64,000 nt of DNA from Tianweitania sediminis (GTDB lineage Bacteria; Pseudomonadota; Alphaproteobacteria; Rhizobiales; Rhizobiaceae): the NCBI RefSeq assembly GCF_017813335.1, contig NZ_JAGIYY010000003.1, positions 124,001-188,000 of the forward strand, written 5' to 3'. The position numbers and the translations under genes were made by a program. Shown here piece after piece: positions 62,209 through 64,000 of this stretch. Numbering within the stretch: the stretch's first letter is position 1; the number at the start of each line of letters is the position of its first letter. The notes below the pieces were generated by a model. It saw nothing but the letters and a program-made list of their open reading frames with translations. It was not told the origin of the DNA and made no database searches.

Positions 62209-62230
62209 GGGGAGCGCCACAGCGCTCCCC
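62209..62230 (-). terminator. Terminator downstream of opgC
   Basis: GGGGAGCGC (62209-62217) and GCGCTCCCC (62222-62230) form a perfect 9-bp stem with a CACA loop, about 30 bases after the opgC stop on the minus strand. Only a short TTCT follows, so termination may be moderate. Confidence 0.65.
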
Positions 62231-62260
62231 TCAGGTCGTCCCGTAAAGGGATCCGATATT

Positions 62261-63463
62261 TCAGCGGCGCTTGGTGCGCGCCGGCAGCGGCACCAGCGCG
62301 GCATCGGAGGGAATGCCCGCGTCGTTCGGCGTCCTGCTTGCCGCTTTCGCACTCTTCTGAAGACCCTTGTACCAGTCGAGATAGAAGGCCAGCGCAAACT
62401 GCAGCGCGATGCCCGTTCCAATCAGGAGCGTGTCGAGGAGAAGGCTGTCCGGGCGCGAAATCTTGATGGTTTGGGCAGCCATGGACAGCAAGGTCCCGGC
62501 CACGAACACCGGCAGGGAATTGCGGCCGAGGCTCGCCAATGGATGGCTTTCCTTCAGGCGGGCCAACTGCGACAGGCCCGGGATCGCGATGATGAGGTAG
62601 CTCAAGGCAACGACATGCAGAAGGCGTGGCAATGAGAGGTAAGTCTTGTCAAAGCCTGTCAGAACCGCGGGCAGCCCCAACGAGGTGTCGATGCCCCACA
62701 AGGGGACTCGCACCCAAAGGAAGGAAAGCAGCAGGTACCCGGCCGCCGCAGCGACCAGCGGGACTGTCACGGGGATGCGGCCGCCGCGGCGCACATGCAG
62801 CATGCCGGCGATGCCGATGGCAAACAGGAACTGCCAGCTGAAGGGGTTCAGGAACCAGACGCCCGCTGTCGGGTAGTTCACGGGAGCAACCTGATAGACG
62901 CCAGCCAGCAGCCAGAGAGTTCCCGATACCGCGACCATCAGGCCCAGGCTCAGAGTGCTCAGCCAGAGCATCACTGGCAAGAGCAGCATGACCACTGCAT
63001 ACATGGACAGGATGTTGTTGTAGCCGAGCTGGTGGCCCAGCGTGACGAGGCCGAGCAGAGCCCGCGCGGGATCGTCAATGATCGTTTCGATGTTGATCTG
63101 GGCGAGCAGTGCGGGGTTGTTCAGGAGTTGAGAGCCCAGCACGAAAATCGCTATCGTGGCGAGCGCCGTCATGATCTGGGTGATGTAAAGCACGCCCGCG
63201 CGCCGAAGCGCCTTCAAGGACATGAGTAGTCGAGTCCCGGCAATGAACTTGCCGCCATAAGCCAACCCCACGGCGATGCCCGAGATCAACACAAACGCTT
63301 CCGCAGAATCGGAGAAGCCGAAATTCTTGTGCGTGGCGTTCTCGTAAATGGTGCCGGGCACATGATTGATGAAGATCGTGAGCAGAGCCAGCGCGCGAAA
63401 CACGTCAATCCGCGTGTCACGGCCTGCCGGCACAATTGAGGTCGTAAGCGGATCAGGTTTCAT
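62261..63463 (-). CDS. opgC: OpgC-family membrane acyltransferase (glucan succinylation)
   Basis: 400-residue integral membrane protein with about ten helices, of the OpgC family, which succinylates osmoregulated periplasmic glucans. The conserved N-terminal R-x-D-V-F-R-x-LA signature (TRIDVFRALALLTIFINHVPG) and SDSAEAFVLISG are typical. Short C-terminal basic tail (ARTKRR). ATG 63463 gives a normal N terminus; a start at 63478 adds five residues. Convergent with ndvA in the glucan region, so the acceptor is most likely cyclic beta-1,2-glucan, made by NdvB. Acceptor is inferred from context. Confidence 0.88.
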   Translation of the reverse strand: MKPDPLTTSIVPAGRDTRIDVFRALALLTIFINHVPGTIYENATHKNFGFSDSAEAFVLISGIAVGLAYGGKFIAGTRLLMSLKALRRAGVLYITQIMTALATIAIFVLGSQLLNNPALLAQINIETIIDDPARALLGLVTLGHQLGYNNILSMYAVVMLLLPVMLWLSTLSLGLMVAVSGTLWLLAGVYQVAPVNYPTAGVWFLNPFSWQFLFAIGIAGMLHVRRGGRIPVTVPLVAAAAGYLLLSFLWVRVPLWGIDTSLGLPAVLTGFDKTYLSLPRLLHVVALSYLIIAIPGLSQLARLKESHPLASLGRNSLPVFVAGTLLSMAAQTIKISRPDSLLLDTLLIGTGIALQFALAFYLDWYKGLQKSAKAASRTPNDAGIPSDAALVPLPARTKRR

Positions 63464-63646
63464 GACTTTTAAAAGCATCTTCTAAGCAATGGTTCCGGCC
63501 TCCTGGCGAAACACCGGGACCTGCGACAACAGCGCTTTCAGGGTGAGCGGTGGAACCTGACCTCCGCCTGAATGCCCTGTTCATGATGCTTGGGTCTTGA
63601 CCCCGGCCCCACATGCCCCGATCAATCGGGCGGCTGCGGAGACGAC

Positions 63647-64000
63647 ATGCAACAGATATTCGACGGACATAACGACCTGCTTTTGCGCTTGTGGCGAGGG
63701 CAGCAAGCGGGGCGCGATCCCCTTAAGGAATTCGCCCGCGCCAACGGAACGGCTCATATCGATCTGCAAAAAGCAGGGGCCGGCGGTTTAGCCGGGGGCT
63801 TTTGCGCGATCTATGTGCCGTCCGGGGATGTTTCGTTTGGCAGGCCCGATGCCCGGGGGCATTACATGACCCCGGCAGCGGCGCCGATCCCCCAGGCGGG
63901 CGCGCTGGAGGTGACGATTGCGCAGATGGATGTCCTGCAAAGGCTTGCGCAGGCCGATCTTCTGACCATCTGCACGTCGGTCGCGGCCATCCAATCAGCC
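63647..64000 (+). CDS. Membrane dipeptidase, peptidase family M19, 3' end cut by window edge
   Basis: First 118 residues of an M19 (renal-dipeptidase-like) zinc dipeptidase. The N-terminal FDGHNDLLLRLWRG contains the HxD zinc-ligand motif at residues 8-10, followed by AHIDLQKAGAGGLAGGFCAIYV, the usual second strand and helix of the barrel. The ATG at 63647 is preceded by GGAGACGAC. The frame stays open to the last base, so the rest lies outside the window. Divergent from opgC. Bacterial members cleave dipeptides, sometimes D-residue containing; specificity cannot be told. Confidence 0.85.
   Translation, partial: MQQIFDGHNDLLLRLWRGQQAGRDPLKEFARANGTAHIDLQKAGAGGLAGGFCAIYVPSGDVSFGRPDARGHYMTPAAAPIPQAGALEVTIAQMDVLQRLAQADLLTICTSVAAIQSA

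Noticed and set aside
1-64000. CRISPR arrays, insertion sequences or prophage
   Set aside because: No regularly spaced repeats, transposase or integrase motifs, terminal inverted repeats or phage structural genes were seen anywhere in the window.

Overview
The window is a high-GC bacterial chromosome segment with tightly packed, mostly single-copy genes. It looks like an alphaproteobacterium of the order Hyphomicrobiales (Rhizobiales). The grounds are an mraZ-rsmH-ftsL-ftsI division cluster, a class-A RNase P RNA, the cyclic beta-1,2-glucan genes ndvB and ndvA with an opgC-type gene, a Pho-box-preceded ugp operon, and a preT-preA/hydantoinase pyrimidine-degradation cluster. No rRNA, tRNA, insertion sequence, prophage or CRISPR array was seen. 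The genus cannot be fixed from the sequence alone.

Region by region. (1) 1-3710, minus strand: start of the division and cell-wall cluster, mraZ-rsmH-ftsL-ftsI, joined by 4-base start/stop overlaps and preceded by TGGG repeats lying over a probable promoter; ftsI runs off the left edge. (2) 3887-9208: rnpB, then cell-envelope housekeeping genes (lytic transglycosylase, DnaJ/TerB protein plus amidase, serine hydrolase, GH25 lipoprotein). (3) 9211-21754: metabolic genes: a PLP decarboxylase, an ArsR-methyltransferase fusion coupled to metF behind a palindromic operator, MOSC and FabH-like proteins, ettA-tam, an alpha/beta hydrolase, a GT2 plus LABN pair, a TerC-family protein and a MarR/membrane-protein pair. 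(4) 21852-33640: reductive pyrimidine catabolism. PreTA reduces uracil or thymine, HydA opens the ring, an M20-family amidase releases the beta-amino acid, and an omega-aminotransferase removes the amino group. A four-gene ABC importer and a TetR regulator of RutR type complete it, and two RutR-like palindromes lie in the promoter regions.

(5) 33679-36247: DoxX-like membrane protein, an MttB-like methyltransferase without pyrrolysine, a DUF3072 protein and a previously hidden 41-residue secreted peptide. (6) 36297-42843: peptide-type ABC importer with a Tat-exported binding protein and a fused double ATPase with a long C-terminal tail. (7) 42844-45586: a MATE exporter behind a leader that can fold into an elaborate, possibly pseudoknotted RNA, and an RTX/DUF4214 protein whose stop codon overlaps that of the MATE gene. 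(8) 45685-50065: ugpBAEC behind a Pho box. (9) 50115-63463: galU, divergent ndvB and ndvA, and convergent opgC, that is UDP-glucose supply, synthesis, export and probable succinyl decoration of cyclic beta-1,2-glucan. (10) 63647 onward: the start of an M19 dipeptidase cut by the right edge.

The strongest candidates for something undescribed are the structured leader upstream of the MATE gene, the RutR-type operators tied to the pyrimidine regulon, the small secreted peptide at 36122-36247, and the orphan MttB-like enzyme. All regulatory calls were made by eye from base pairing and consensus matching and have not been tested computationally.
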